Source of the DNA: Tenacibaculum jejuense
GTDB taxonomy: Bacteria > Bacteroidota > Bacteroidia > Flavobacteriales > Flavobacteriaceae
Direction of reading: 5' to 3'
DNA length: 64,000 nt
NCBI RefSeq assembly: GCF_900198195.1
Contig: NZ_LT899436.1
Span: 2,447,001 to 2,511,000, forward strand
Each line of letters begins with the position of its first letter. The first letter of the stretch is position 1. The position numbers were made by a program, and so were the translations under genes. Below are positions 44,581 through 54,479 of this stretch, piece after piece. The notes under the pieces are model-generated. The model was not told the DNA's origin. It ran no database searches and was given only the letters and a program-made list of their open reading frames with translations.

Positions 44581-46617
44581 TTATTCTTTAGGCAACTCTA
44601 CCTCTTCATTCCATATATATTTTAAAAACCATTGCCAATTATGCCAAGTTGCTGCTAATTGTTCTTTTGGTTTTGTAATCGCATGACCAAAACCTTTATA
44701 AACAATATACCTAGTCGCTACTCCTTTATCTTTAAGGCCTTGATATAATTCATTTGCATTGGCTATTGGAACTCTATTGTCGAACTCTCCATGCTGAATT
44801 AAAGTTGGCGTTACTGCTTTGTTAATCGTAGTCATAGGAGAAGTTTTTTCATAGATTTCTTTATCTGACCATGGTGTTGCTTTTAAATATTGTCGAGTAA
44901 ACGGATGAATATCTGTATTCACATAATATGTCATCCAATTTGATATTCCAGCACCTACAGAAACTGCTTTAAACTCTTTTGTGTTTGTAGTTAAAAAAGC
45001 AGAAATATAACCTCCTTGGCTCCATCCCATAACACCAAGTTTATCAGTATCAATCATTCCTTTTTTATCTAAGTGTTTAATTCCAGACATTACATCCCAA
45101 GCATCACCAACTCCTAAATTTTTAACATTTAAAGATCTAAAACGTTCTCCATATCCAGCAGAACCACGATAATTTGGTCTTAAAATTAAAGCTCCTTTGT
45201 TTACCCATTGTACCATTGGATATACATAAGATGCTGTTGGACCAGGAATAGAAACTCCAGTTGGACCACCATGAATGATCACCAATAATGGATATTTTTT
45301 CTTCGGATCGTAATTCATAGGTTTATTTAAAACACCTTCTATTATTTCTCCATCTTTACTTTTCCAAGAAATTACTTCACTAGTAGCAACAGCCCAATCT
45401 TTTATTTGTTCCGACGATTTTGTTAATTTAACTGGGTTAGAAAATGTACTATCTGTTGTATAAATTTCAGATAAGTGATCATTGTTACGTCCGGCATATA
45501 CAACTTTTTTTGCATCTTTAGAAAAAGAATAACTCCATATTTTACTATGTTTTACAGGAAGAACTTTATGTATTCCTGTATTTGGATTTACATGAACAAT
45601 AACTCTTTTGGTCTTCAACCAAGTTAATGCATAAATTCCATTTTTATTCCATTGAAAATCAGATAAATTCTCATCAAAATCTTTTGCCAATTGTTTCGTA
45701 TTTGTTCCGTCGATATTTATACTAAATACATTCTCATTAGTATAATAATTTGATGTAACGTTGTTTAAATTAGAAGTGTATAAGATAGATTTACTATCTG
45801 GAGACCAATCTATTAATCCATCGTAACTTTTGTTATCTACTAAAACTTTATGCTTTTTAGAACTGATATCATAAATCGAAATATCTGCTTTAAAAGCTGA
45901 ATTTATTAAAGAATTAGGTTGATGTGTAAATGCTATTTTCTTACCATTTGGAGACCATTTAAAGTTTGTTATTGAAAATGCTTTATCTCCAATTAATAGT
46001 TTAGCTTCTAAATTACTTTTATACACTGAGTCTTTCAAAGTATTCGGTAAAGGATTATTCATTAAAAGATCCGGATTGAAGTTTGTAATCCAGATTTGAC
46101 TTTGATTGAATTCTTTATCTTCAACTTTAAAACTTCCAAACTTATCTTTAACTTTCTTATTTTCCTTTGAATTATCTTCTGATTGTAAATACGCAATTTT
46201 ATTTCCATCTGGAGACCATTCAAAATTATAAATTCCCTTTTTTGAATTTGTTACTTGAATTGCTTCTCCACCTACAACTTTAATAGCATAAATCTGGCTT
46301 CCAGACCCTTTATCTGAAACAAAAGCGATCCACTTACCATCAGGTGACCATTTCGCTGTCGAACTGCTTTTTTTACTATTCGTTAATTGAAAAGGTTCTT
46401 CTCCATTTTTAGAAATCCATAATTCAGAATCAAATCGATTTTCTTTCCAATCTGTAGCTCCTTTAGAAAACACTACATGTTTTCCATTTGGTGATAGTAC
46501 TACATTTCTTACTACGTTTAATGAAATAATCTCTTCAAAAGATGGTTTTTTAAGATTTTGTGCGGTGATTGACAATGTCAAAAAAATCAATACGATAATT
46601 GATGTTGTTTTCTTCAT
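44581..46617 (-). CDS. S9 family peptidase (acylaminoacyl peptidase/DPP IV-like), secreted
   Basis: The 678-residue protein has a signal peptide (1-19, SITAQNLK) and an N-terminal seven-bladed propeller built of PD40-type WSPDGK repeats (WSPDGKWIAFVSD, WSPDGNKIAYLQS, WSPNGKKIAFTH, WSPDSKSILYTS). A C-terminal alpha/beta hydrolase follows with Ser in GWSQGGYISAF, Asp in HGEFDNRVP and His in GFGHAITKP. It probably cleaves short peptides in the periplasm. It is leftward, 81 bp after the MscS gene's end, and convergent to the CPBP gene. Confidence 0.93.
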   Translation of the reverse strand: MKKTTSIIVLIFLTLSITAQNLKKPSFEEIISLNVVRNVVLSPNGKHVVFSKGATDWKENRFDSELWISKNGEEPFQLTNSKKSSSTAKWSPDGKWIAFVSDKGSGSQIYAIKVVGGEAIQVTNSKKGIYNFEWSPDGNKIAYLQSEDNSKENKKVKDKFGSFKVEDKEFNQSQIWITNFNPDLLMNNPLPNTLKDSVYKSNLEAKLLIGDKAFSITNFKWSPNGKKIAFTHQPNSLINSAFKADISIYDISSKKHKVLVDNKSYDGLIDWSPDSKSILYTSNLNNVTSNYYTNENVFSINIDGTNTKQLAKDFDENLSDFQWNKNGIYALTWLKTKRVIVHVNPNTGIHKVLPVKHSKIWSYSFSKDAKKVVYAGRNNDHLSEIYTTDSTFSNPVKLTKSSEQIKDWAVATSEVISWKSKDGEIIEGVLNKPMNYDPKKKYPLLVIIHGGPTGVSIPGPTASYVYPMVQWVNKGALILRPNYRGSAGYGERFRSLNVKNLGVGDAWDVMSGIKHLDKKGMIDTDKLGVMGWSQGGYISAFLTTNTKEFKAVSVGAGISNWMTYYVNTDIHPFTRQYLKATPWSDKEIYEKTSPMTTINKAVTPTLIQHGEFDNRVPIANANELYQGLKDKGVATRYIVYKGFGHAITKPKEQLAATWHNWQWFLKYIWNEEVELPKE

Positions 46618-46697
46618 AGTTTTTGGACATAGCTACTTTTTCTATTCGTAGCATTTTATATAGGTTGATTAATATTTTTAGATTTATGTAGCAATTT

Positions 46698-47534
46698 TTA
46701 TTCGATTCTTTCTACTTTATTGATAGGAATAGGTAGATCTACTCCTTCTTGTATAAAACGTTTGTGTACTGCTTCTTTTAAAGCACATTTACCTCTGAAT
46801 TCTTGAAAAGGTTCATTCATCCAGACATAAGCTCTCATATGAATAAAACTTTCATGAATATCAATAACACGAACATCTATACTTGTACTGGATTTTGTCT
46901 CCATAACCATTGGCAATTTAACAGCTTCTTCTTGTATAATTCTTCGGGCTAAATCTATATCAGCACGCAAACCAATTTTAAAATTATTAAAACTTAACAC
47001 ATGAGAATCCTCTATAGTATGATTTAAAACGGAATCTGTACTAATTACAGAGTTAGGTATGATTAAGCGTTTATTCTCAAAATTATTGATTACCGTATGA
47101 CGTAATGTTATATCTTCAACAATTCCTACTCTAGTGTCATCTAACTTTATATAATCTCCAACTCTAAAGGGTTTGAAAATCACAATAAAAGCTCCTGCAA
47201 TTAAGTTAGATAATGCCGCCTGTGCAGCGAAACCGATAATTGCTGCGATAATACCAGCTCCTGAAAAAATTATTGTAGCCTTACTACGTAAAGTAGGTAC
47301 AGTCATTACAATAAAAATTAACGCAAATATTCCTATAAAAAACTTTACAGAATTACGTAAAAACTGAATACTTGTTCTCCCAAAACGCTCAGATTTTTTA
47401 GACTTTATTACTACAAGAATTATGTATCGAATTAACCTAGAAATTAGCCAAGCAGCTAATAAAACAAGAAATATATATATGGTTATTCCTGTAGAGCTTT
47501 TTAAATCAAATTCGTATGTAAGTAGTTTATTCAA
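46698..47534 (-). CDS. Small-conductance mechanosensitive channel (MscS family)
   Basis: The 278-residue protein has three membrane segments (about 15-35, 57-77 and 86-115). The pore helix has the Ala/Gly packing IFSGAGIIAAIIGFAAQAALSN, quoted in two parts: IFSGAGIIAAIIGF and AAQAALSN. The beta domain GDYIKLDDTRVGIVEDITLR follows. It opens under membrane tension to release solutes on osmotic downshock. It overlaps the DUF2834 gene by eight bases, which couples their translation. It is the last gene of the parE-to-MscS group. Confidence 0.93.
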   Translation of the reverse strand: MNKLLTYEFDLKSSTGITIYIFLVLLAAWLISRLIRYIILVVIKSKKSERFGRTSIQFLRNSVKFFIGIFALIFIVMTVPTLRSKATIIFSGAGIIAAIIGFAAQAALSNLIAGAFIVIFKPFRVGDYIKLDDTRVGIVEDITLRHTVINNFENKRLIIPNSVISTDSVLNHTIEDSHVLSFNNFKIGLRADIDLARRIIQEEAVKLPMVMETKSSTSIDVRVIDIHESFIHMRAYVWMNEPFQEFRGKCALKEAVHKRFIQEGVDLPIPINKVERIE

Positions 47535-47862
47535 TTAACTTTTTCTTTTCAATAGTATTTGTTCGTATATATAAATACAGCGGAAATGTGAAGGCTACAG
47601 CAATGATAAAAGTTAGTGGAATTAAGATCCACCAATATTTAATCTTTAATTTGATTGCGTCTGGTATATAAAAAGCGAAAAAAGTTAAAACTACTACCAA
47701 TAAGTCTGCACTTAATGATTTTCCTGCAAAATTTACTTTAGCATCTGCAAAAAAGTTTAAAAATGATGGATCAATTGCTGTTTGAAAATATTGGATATTG
47801 TAATACCAAGTGTAACACATACCCAATATTGCCAAGAATAGATATAAATATTTTAGTTTCAT
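47527..47862 (-). CDS. DUF2834 family membrane protein
   Basis: The 111-residue protein has three membrane segments (about 6-21, 49-69 and 78-98). DUF2834 is recognised by YLFLAILGMCYTWYYNIQYF at the start, DPSFLNFFADAKVN in the loop and SADLLVVVLTFFAFY. The role of the family is unknown. It begins right at the parC stop codon (no gap) and overlaps MscS by eight bases, so it is co-translated with both. Confidence 0.85.
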   Translation of the reverse strand: MKLKYLYLFLAILGMCYTWYYNIQYFQTAIDPSFLNFFADAKVNFAGKSLSADLLVVVLTFFAFYIPDAIKLKIKYWWILIPLTFIIAVAFTFPLYLYIRTNTIEKKKLIE

Positions 47863-50553
47863 TTAAAATAATGCTGTTTGACTTTCATCATCGCCTTCTT
47901 TCTTCTTTTTAATAGCAGCTTCTAATGCTTTACGAGCTTTTTCTTTTTTATCTAAAGATTCATCTGCTTCTATGATATTAGTATCTTCAACTAACTCCTC
48001 TTCATTCACCTCTATATTTTCAACCTTTTCTTCTTCAGGCTCTTCGTAAGGTAATGATTCTAGAGTTTTTATAGTTCTGATCTTTGCTGCTGTCAGCTGA
48101 TTTCCAATTGCTTTTATACCTTTTACAGAAATAAATTCTTCGAAATTTACTTTCATACTTGGTAAAGCTCTCTTAGAGAAAATCACCTCTACCATTGGAC
48201 GGTAATCTGTAGCAACTATTTGTAATTGCGACTTTTCGTGATCTGTAATAAATATTTCTTCTTTATCCGTGCTTTCTAACAAGAAACGCTTCACATAATA
48301 ACGCTCTTTGTGTCCGTCATAATAAATAGCAGAAATTGGCTTATTCGGTTTCCATTTTTCTAAGACAATCATGTCATTATCGAAATGCATTGCTAAGTCT
48401 GGTGTTACAGCTTTAGCTTTACCCGATTGCTTTACAATTAAGATTTTATCTTCAGCTTTAAACTCTCCTAATAATTCTCCTCTTTCATCAACATTTAAAC
48501 GTCTCACAGTATCATCAAACCAAATCTTACGTGGTTTTAATGTTGATACACCAGCCTCTTTAAACTCTACTTTTTTAACGCTATGCTTAGTAACTAAATT
48601 ACCTCTAACACTTCTTCCTTTAATGGCTAAATCAGCAAAATCTAAATCCCATTTCAATTTTTTAATACTTCCAACAGCTCGTAACAAAACAGTAACAACT
48701 TCTGCTTCTCCGTTTGGATTTGCTGAGAAATACAATACTTTGGAACCTTTATTTCCGTTTGTTAAATCGTATTCACGGTCTCTAGTTATAGAAGTTACAT
48801 TAAAACGTTTCATATAACTTGGTCCGCGTGTACCATCTTTATAAATCAGGTTATAAACCGTACGCTTATCTTTCTTCTTGAAAACTGCTACGTGGATAAT
48901 TCCTTTACCAACAAACGTTTTAGAATCTACTTTGGTAACTTGCATGACACCATCTTCTCGGAAAACAATAATATCGTCGATATCTGCACAATCTGCAACA
49001 AATTCGTCTTTCTTTAACGACGTTCCAATGAAACCTTCTTCTCTATTCACATAAAGCTTTGCATTACGCATTACCACTTTTGTAGCTACAATATCATCGA
49101 AAATTCTAATTTCAGTTTTACGCTCTTTTCCTTTTCCGTATTTGTCTTTTAGTTCTTTGAAGTAATCAATAGCAAATTCGATAAGATTATCTAAATATTC
49201 TTTTACCTCTGCTATTTTCTCTTCTAAACTTTCTATAAACTGTTTCGCTTTATCAATATCGAACTTAGAAATTTTCTTAATTCGAATTTCAGTAAGCTTT
49301 ACAATATCATCTACAGTAACTTCACGTTTTAAATGCTTAGTATGAGGTTTTAAACCTAAATCAATTGCTTCAATTACACCTTCCCAAGTTTCTTGTTCCT
49401 CAATATCACGGTAAATTCTATTTTCAATAAAAATTCGTTCTAATGAAGAAAAATGCCATTGCTCTTCTAATTCATTTAATTGAATTTCTAATTCTTGTTT
49501 TAATAAATCAACAGTGAAATCTGTAGAACGTTTTAAAACATCAGAAACACCAATAAAAATAGGTTTGTTATCTTCAATAATACAACACAATGGAGAAATT
49601 GAATTCTCACAATTTGTGAAAGCATACAATGCATCTATAGTTTTATCTGGAGATACGTTTGGTGGTAGATGTACCAATATTTCTACATTAGCAGCTGTAT
49701 TATCTTCAATCTTCTTGATCTTGATTTTACCCTTATCATTTGCTTTTAAAACACTATCAATAAGCGAAGAAGTAGTTGTTCCGAAAGGAACTTCTGTAAT
49801 TACTAATGTTTTTTTATCTAACTGAGAAATTTTTGCTCTTACACGAACTTTCCCTCCTCGTTTACCATCATTATAATTGGAAACATCTGCAATTCCTCCA
49901 GTTAAAAAATCTGGAACTATAGTAAAGTTTCTTCCTCTAAGATATTTGATAGAAGCATCAATTAACTCATTGAAGTTATGTGGTAAAATTTTAGTAGATA
50001 AACCTACTGCAATACCTTCTGCTCCTTGTGCTAATAATAGAGGAAATTTTACAGGAAGATTTACAGGTTCTTTTTTTCTACCATCATAAGATTGTTGCCA
50101 TTCAGTAGTTTTAGCATTGAAAACAACATCTAAAGCGAATTTAGATAAACGTGCTTCGATGTAACGTGAAGCCGCAGCTCTATCTCCTGTTAAGATATTA
50201 CCCCAGTTTCCTTGCATATCTATAAGCAACTCTTTTTGTCCCATTTGTACCATGGCATCTGCAATAGAAGCATCACCGTGTGGGTGATACTGCATGGTAT
50301 GACCAACAATATTTGCTACTTTATTATAACGTCCATCATCTAAATCTTTCATAGAATGCATGATACGACGCTGTACAGGTTTAAATCCATCTTCAATAGA
50401 CGGAACAGCACGTTCTAAGATTACATACGAAGCATAATCTAAAAACCAATCTTTATACATTCCTGTAACCTTAGTTATGGTCTCTGTATTTTCAACTTGG
50501 TTTTCGTTTGTTAATTCTTCGTCGTGTTCGTAATTATTGTTTTCTTCGCTCAT
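47863..50553 (-). CDS. parC: DNA topoisomerase IV subunit A (ParC)
   Basis: The 896-residue type IIA topoisomerase A subunit breaks and rejoins DNA. The active-site Tyr lies in DRAAASRYIEARLSKFALD, and the quinolone region is NIVGHTMQYHPHGDASIADA. The C-terminal beta-pinwheel follows, ending in an acidic and Lys-rich tail (about 840-896). I call it ParC, not GyrA, because of its pairing with an adjacent parE-type B subunit and the flavobacterial sequence style, although the C-terminal GyrA box is not evident. It lies downstream of parE and a 52-residue membrane peptide gene in one leftward operon. Several opposite-strand frames in it are shadows. Confidence 0.93.
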   Translation of the reverse strand: MSEENNNYEHDEELTNENQVENTETITKVTGMYKDWFLDYASYVILERAVPSIEDGFKPVQRRIMHSMKDLDDGRYNKVANIVGHTMQYHPHGDASIADAMVQMGQKELLIDMQGNWGNILTGDRAAASRYIEARLSKFALDVVFNAKTTEWQQSYDGRKKEPVNLPVKFPLLLAQGAEGIAVGLSTKILPHNFNELIDASIKYLRGRNFTIVPDFLTGGIADVSNYNDGKRGGKVRVRAKISQLDKKTLVITEVPFGTTTSSLIDSVLKANDKGKIKIKKIEDNTAANVEILVHLPPNVSPDKTIDALYAFTNCENSISPLCCIIEDNKPIFIGVSDVLKRSTDFTVDLLKQELEIQLNELEEQWHFSSLERIFIENRIYRDIEEQETWEGVIEAIDLGLKPHTKHLKREVTVDDIVKLTEIRIKKISKFDIDKAKQFIESLEEKIAEVKEYLDNLIEFAIDYFKELKDKYGKGKERKTEIRIFDDIVATKVVMRNAKLYVNREEGFIGTSLKKDEFVADCADIDDIIVFREDGVMQVTKVDSKTFVGKGIIHVAVFKKKDKRTVYNLIYKDGTRGPSYMKRFNVTSITRDREYDLTNGNKGSKVLYFSANPNGEAEVVTVLLRAVGSIKKLKWDLDFADLAIKGRSVRGNLVTKHSVKKVEFKEAGVSTLKPRKIWFDDTVRRLNVDERGELLGEFKAEDKILIVKQSGKAKAVTPDLAMHFDNDMIVLEKWKPNKPISAIYYDGHKERYYVKRFLLESTDKEEIFITDHEKSQLQIVATDYRPMVEVIFSKRALPSMKVNFEEFISVKGIKAIGNQLTAAKIRTIKTLESLPYEEPEEEKVENIEVNEEELVEDTNIIEADESLDKKEKARKALEAAIKKKKEGDDESQTALF

Positions 50554-50585
50554 GTATTATAAACGTTTGTACGTTTTTGATTTTT

Positions 50586-50744
50586 TTACTTTTTTGATCT
50601 TAACAATATAAAAATAGCTAGACCTATTATTGTTATAAAAGCTGCATAGTTACCGTCATCAGTAATCTCGTTGAAATTTATTGAAAATAACATTAGAAAA
50701 ATAAAAAAAAGAGCTATTAATATTAAGCCTCTATTTAATTTCAT
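50586..50744 (-). CDS. Small membrane protein, 52 residues, between parE and parC
   Basis: A short frame running from ATG 50744 to TAA 50586. It has two membrane segments, LILIALFFIFLMLFSINF and AAFITIIGLAIFILL, joined by a short polar loop NEITDDGNY. The start lies one base before the parE stop codon and its end lies 32 bp before parC, so it is in the same transcript. It was below the usual size limit for gene calling. I do not recognise the family, and the link to DNA topology is only positional. Confidence 0.65.
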   Translation of the reverse strand: MKLNRGLILIALFFIFLMLFSINFNEITDDGNYAAFITIIGLAIFILLRSKK

Positions 50745-50745
50745 T

Positions 50746-52602
50746 TTAACTTTCTTCTATTAAATCTTGCTCTACTTTTAGATTCTCAATAATAAATTTT
50801 TGACGATCTGGTGTGTTTTTTCCCATGTAGAATTGTAACATTTGATCGATAGACATTTCTTTATCTAACATTACAGGATCTAAACGAATATCGTCTCCAA
50901 TAAAATGTACAAATTCGTTTGGTGAAATTTCACCTAATCCTTTAAATCGTGTAATTTCTGGTTTACCTCTTAGTTTGGCTATAGCGGCTTGTTTTTCTGT
51001 TTCAGAATAACAATAATGTGTTTCTTTTTTATTTCGAACTCTAAAAAGTGGTGTTTCTAAAATATATAAATGTCCTTCTTTTATTACTTCTGGGAAGAAT
51101 TGTAAAAAGAATGTAATTAATAACAGTCTAATGTGCATTCCATCAACATCGGCATCAGTTGCGATTACGATGTTGTTGTAACGTAAGCCTTCTAGTCCAT
51201 CTTCAATATTTAAAGCAGCTTGAAGTAAATTAAATTCCTCGTTTTCATACACGATTTTCTTTGTTAAACCATATGAGTTTAAAGGCTTTCCTTTTAAACT
51301 GAAAACTGCTTGAGTATTTACATTTCTTGATTTTGTGATAGAACCTGATGCAGAATCTCCCTCGGTAATAAATAACGTGGTATTTAAATAGTCTTCTTTT
51401 TTTGTATCTCCGAAATGAATTCTACAGTCTCTTAATTTTTTATTGTGAAGATTTGCTTTCTTAGCTCGATCTCTTGCTAACTTTCTGATTCCAGATAGTT
51501 CTTTACGCTCTTTTTCTGCTTGTAAAATCTTCTTTTGAAGTGTTTCAGCAATTACAGTATTCTTGTGTAAGTAATTATCCAGTTTAGTTTTTACAAAATC
51601 GTTGATGTAAGTTCTTACCGTTGGTAATCCGCCTCCCATTTCAGTTGAACCTAATTTGGTTTTCGTCTGACTTTCGAAAACAGGCTCCATTACTTTTATG
51701 GAAATTGCCCCAATGATAGACTTTCGCACATCTGAAGCATCAAAGTTTTTTCCATAGAACTCACGAATCGTTTTTACTACAGCCTCTCTAAATGCAGCTT
51801 GATGCGTACCACCTTGTGTTGTATTTTGTCCGTTTACAAACGAATGATATTCTTCTGAATATTGAGTTTTGCTATGTGTCATAGCAATTTCTATATCATC
51901 TCCTTTCAAATGGATTATCGGATATAGCATGTCCTCAACATTGTTATTATCTTCTAAAAGGTCTTTTAATCCGTTTTCAGAATAATATTTTTCTCCGTTA
52001 AAAACTATGGTCAATCCTGGATTCAGATAGACATAATTCTTTAATAAACGAATTACATATTCTGGACGATATTTATAATTTTTAAATATGGCATCATCTG
52101 CAATAAAAGTAACCTTTGTTCCTCTTCTTCTGGTTGTTTCCTCTAAAAGATCTTGATTGGTAAGATTTCCTTTTTCAAATTCAGCCGAAGCAGATTTTCC
52201 ATCACGTGTACTTTCTACACGGAAATATGTTGATAATGCATTTACAGCTTTGGTACCAACTCCGTTTAATCCTACAGATTTTTTAAAGGCTCTACTGTCG
52301 TATTTTCCTCCAGTATTCATCTTAGAAACTACATCGACAACTTTTCCTAAAGGAATACCACGACCATAATCTCGAACAATAACTTTATTACCTTGGATAG
52401 ATACTTCGATTGTTTTTCCTGTACCCATAACAAACTCATCAATAGAGTTATCGAGTACCTCTTTTACTAAAATGTATATTCCATCATCAGGAGAAGAACC
52501 ATCTCCTAATTTACCAATATACATACCTGGACGCATACGGATATGCTCTTTCCAGTCGAGTGATCGTATATTATCTTCGGTATATTTAGTTTCTTGCGCC
52601 AT
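50746..52602 (-). CDS. parE: DNA topoisomerase IV subunit B (ParE)
   Basis: The 618-residue GHKL ATPase-bearing B subunit. ATP-binding marks are [14 protein letters not shown] near 22, [15 protein letters not shown] with the catalytic Glu-Asn, and [25 protein letters not shown] comes later, and the TOPRIM domain is [14 protein letters not shown] with [17 protein letters not shown] (Mg-binding DxD). It pairs with ParC to unlink daughter chromosomes. It heads the leftward group parE - small peptide - parC - DUF2834 - mscS. Confidence 0.95.
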   Translation of the reverse strand: MAQETKYTEDNIRSLDWKEHIRMRPGMYIGKLGDGSSPDDGIYILVKEVLDNSIDEFVMGTGKTIEVSIQGNKVIVRDYGRGIPLGKVVDVVSKMNTGGKYDSRAFKKSVGLNGVGTKAVNALSTYFRVESTRDGKSASAEFEKGNLTNQDLLEETTRRRGTKVTFIADDAIFKNYKYRPEYVIRLLKNYVYLNPGLTIVFNGEKYYSENGLKDLLEDNNNVEDMLYPIIHLKGDDIEIAMTHSKTQYSEEYHSFVNGQNTTQGGTHQAAFREAVVKTIREFYGKNFDASDVRKSIIGAISIKVMEPVFESQTKTKLGSTEMGGGLPTVRTYINDFVKTKLDNYLHKNTVIAETLQKKILQAEKERKELSGIRKLARDRAKKANLHNKKLRDCRIHFGDTKKEDYLNTTLFITEGDSASGSITKSRNVNTQAVFSLKGKPLNSYGLTKKIVYENEEFNLLQAALNIEDGLEGLRYNNIVIATDADVDGMHIRLLLITFFLQFFPEVIKEGHLYILETPLFRVRNKKETHYCYSETEKQAAIAKLRGKPEITRFKGLGEISPNEFVHFIGDDIRLDPVMLDKEMSIDQMLQFYMGKNTPDRQKFIIENLKVEQDLIEES

Positions 52603-52655
52603 AAAATCTGAGAAAAATGAAGTGTATGCTAAAATAAGATTTACCTAGAAAAAAT

Positions 52656-52692
52656 AAAAAACTCTGTCAACATAGTTATTAACAGAGTTTTT
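52656..52692 (-). terminator. Terminator after the 138-residue secreted protein gene
   Basis: The stem AAAAACTCTGT (52657-52667) with ACAGAGTTTTT (52682-52692), a 14-nt loop with partial extra pairing, and an A-run giving a T-run on the minus strand. It sits between the 138-residue protein gene and parE. Its stem sequence recurs at 62030-62065 and 63201-63231. Confidence 0.8.
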
Positions 52693-52725
52693 AATGCTTT
52701 GATTATTAATCAAAAAGAAATAAAA

Positions 52726-53142
52726 TTATTCTGACCAATAAGATAGTGTTACTATAATTTCATCATTTACAATAGAATTATTAGATAAAGTAACAATTGT
52801 ACTGCTTGCTCCATCAAAATATCCATCGTAAGCATCGAAACGATATGTACCAGCCGGTAAGTTTGTAAAAAGATCTACTTCTCTCCTATCATCTGCATAA
52901 TAATATGTATTGGTTTCTACATTATATGCATAATATCCAGGTAAAGTTGCTGCTGGAACTTCATTTCCGTATCTATCTTCTAATTTGATTCTTACATCAA
53001 AATCTGATGATTTCTTATTTAGTTCTTTTTTTGTTTTAGTCTCTATAACAGTTGTTGAACTATTTGCTAAGTTTTGTGCTTCAATATTTGAAACTAATAA
53101 GCTAGCTACTAAAAAGACAAAAATATGAGTGATTTTTTTCAT
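52726..53142 (-). CDS. Hypothetical secreted protein, 138 residues
   Basis: A signal peptide with AQ cleavage (VSNIEAQ, cleavage near residue 23) is followed by a mature protein of about 115 residues rich in Thr, Tyr, Asp and Ala. A beta-sandwich-like stretch contains GTYRFDAYDGYFDGASSTIV, a phrase similar to carboxypeptidase regulatory or transthyretin-like domains of surface proteins. It is probably periplasmic or surface. It is the first gene read left of the accessory region. The family is not recognised. Confidence 0.6.
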   Translation of the reverse strand: MKKITHIFVFLVASLLVSNIEAQNLANSSTTVIETKTKKELNKKSSDFDVRIKLEDRYGNEVPAATLPGYYAYNVETNTYYYADDRREVDLFTNLPAGTYRFDAYDGYFDGASSTIVTLSNNSIVNDEIIVTLSYWSE

Positions 53143-53269
53143 TATAAAGTGGTATTAAGGTTAACTCAGTTAAAGTTATCTTTTTGATTTCTGTATACAG
53201 GAAAAACAGCTTTATGAGATGGTTAGCTAAATATTAATTAACAGTGTTAAAATGAAAATAGAGTGTTAA

Positions 53270-53509
53270 CTATTTCTTCTTTTTACTTTCGTATTTACAT
53301 AAAATTCTACCATATTTTTCAGCTTTCTTCTTTGATATCTTTTTTATTTCTGATTTACATCTTGATAAGCCTCTACAGTTTTTATTGTAGTGATATCTCT
53401 TACTTTTTACACTTACACATATATACACTTGTTCTTCTTTTTTCTGTTGGAATCCTGATAGTAGAAAAAATAAAAGAAGTGAGACATAAATTGATTTTTT
53501 ACTTTTCAT
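53270..53509 (-). CDS. Small secreted Cys protein with YHYNKNCRGL motif, 79 residues
   Basis: After a signal peptide (about 1-20) the mature protein carries VYICVSVKSKRYHYNKNCRG and LSRCKSEIKKISKKKAEKYG, then RILCKYE. The spacing CxxxxxxxxYHxxxNCxxLxxC with a final C and AxxxGRxLC is a pattern I know from many small Bacteroidota proteins, often beside nucleases and restriction-type genes. It resembles a metal- or disulfide-stabilised extracellular domain of excalibur type. It starts two bases before the end of the DUF4407 gene (minus strand). An overlapping plus-strand frame is a shadow. Confidence 0.68.
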   Translation of the reverse strand: MKSKKSIYVSLLLFFLLSGFQQKKEEQVYICVSVKSKRYHYNKNCRGLSRCKSEIKKISKKKAEKYGRILCKYESKKKK

Positions 53510-53511
53510 AA

Positions 53512-54479
53512 CTAAAAACCATTTAATTTATCAATTGCTGCTATTCTAACGTCTCTTTGATGTTTTATGATTCTTTCATAATCGTTTTCTTGATCGGCTA
53601 ATTTTGAAATTAGAACAAACAACTCAATAATTAGAAAAAATAATAACCAAAGTCCCCAAACAACTAATGAAATAGGTGAAGAAACTAATATTTTAAACAT
53701 TACTTTTAATTCATCTAAAAAACCTTTACTATGTAATAATTCTTCTTCTGTTTTTTCTCTAATGTCTATTTTTCTCTGGGTCAGTGCTGATTTTTCTTCT
53801 CGCAAGTTTGAGATCTGTTTATCTATATCTTCAATTAATTTAGCTTTAGGATTTAATACTGATTCTGTCGTATAAATCTTTTTTACTAAAACCGTATCTC
53901 TACCATCTATTGTTTTGCTAGGGATTCTTTGACTTTCATATTTTGGTAAACGAATAGTTGGTTTCCTAGTAACTTCGTTTATGAGCATTTCTCTTTCATG
54001 CTGTTTGTTAGCTATAGTAGAATCTAAATCTTTTTCTTGTAAATTGATTTCGTTTATCTTCTGAGGTAAAACTTTACTAACTTCATTATTAACACTCATT
54101 AGTTTTTCTTTTATAATATCCTCTTTGAAAATAATTTGATCTACTATTACCGAACCTAATAAAGACATTACTAAAGCTAAAATAATTCTGAATGTTGCTG
54201 CTTTTTTATTCTTAGCTCCAAGAATAATTTGTCTTTCTATCTGAACAATAATAATCATTAGAATAATTCCTGTAATTACAGAACCTAGTGCAGGCAATCT
54301 TAAATATTCTCTAGAAAATAAAAAGCCTATTAACAACCACATAATCATAATAATTAATAATGCTGCTGTATATTTTTTACTGATTTTTTACTGGCTTCGC
54401 TACAAGACATTAATAACTTATAATTATAACCTATTAGAAAACAACCAAATCGAAGCCAGTTATTTTTACTCTTAAACAT
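53512..54479 (-). pseudogene. DUF4407 membrane coiled-coil protein, broken by a one-base frameshift
   Basis: The gene starts at ATG 54479 (MFKSKNNWLRFGCFLIGYNY) and its first 35 codons read the normal DUF4407 opening through CSEASKKSVK. Then the frame fails at a run of six A (54373-54378 on the plus strand as T) and reaches a stop at 54354. One added base in that run would join it to the downstream frame at KYTAALLIIMIMWLLIGF, which runs on to 53512. The joined protein would be about 322 residues: four membrane segments, a coiled coil (about 130-230) and a final membrane segment. The start overlaps the upstream gene by eight bases. It may be a real inactivation, phase variation or a read error. 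Confidence 0.75.

Noticed and set aside
53263..53511. Plus-strand 82-codon frame
   Set aside because: It covers the minus-strand YHYNKNCRGL gene, whose motif spacing and signal peptide make it the real gene.
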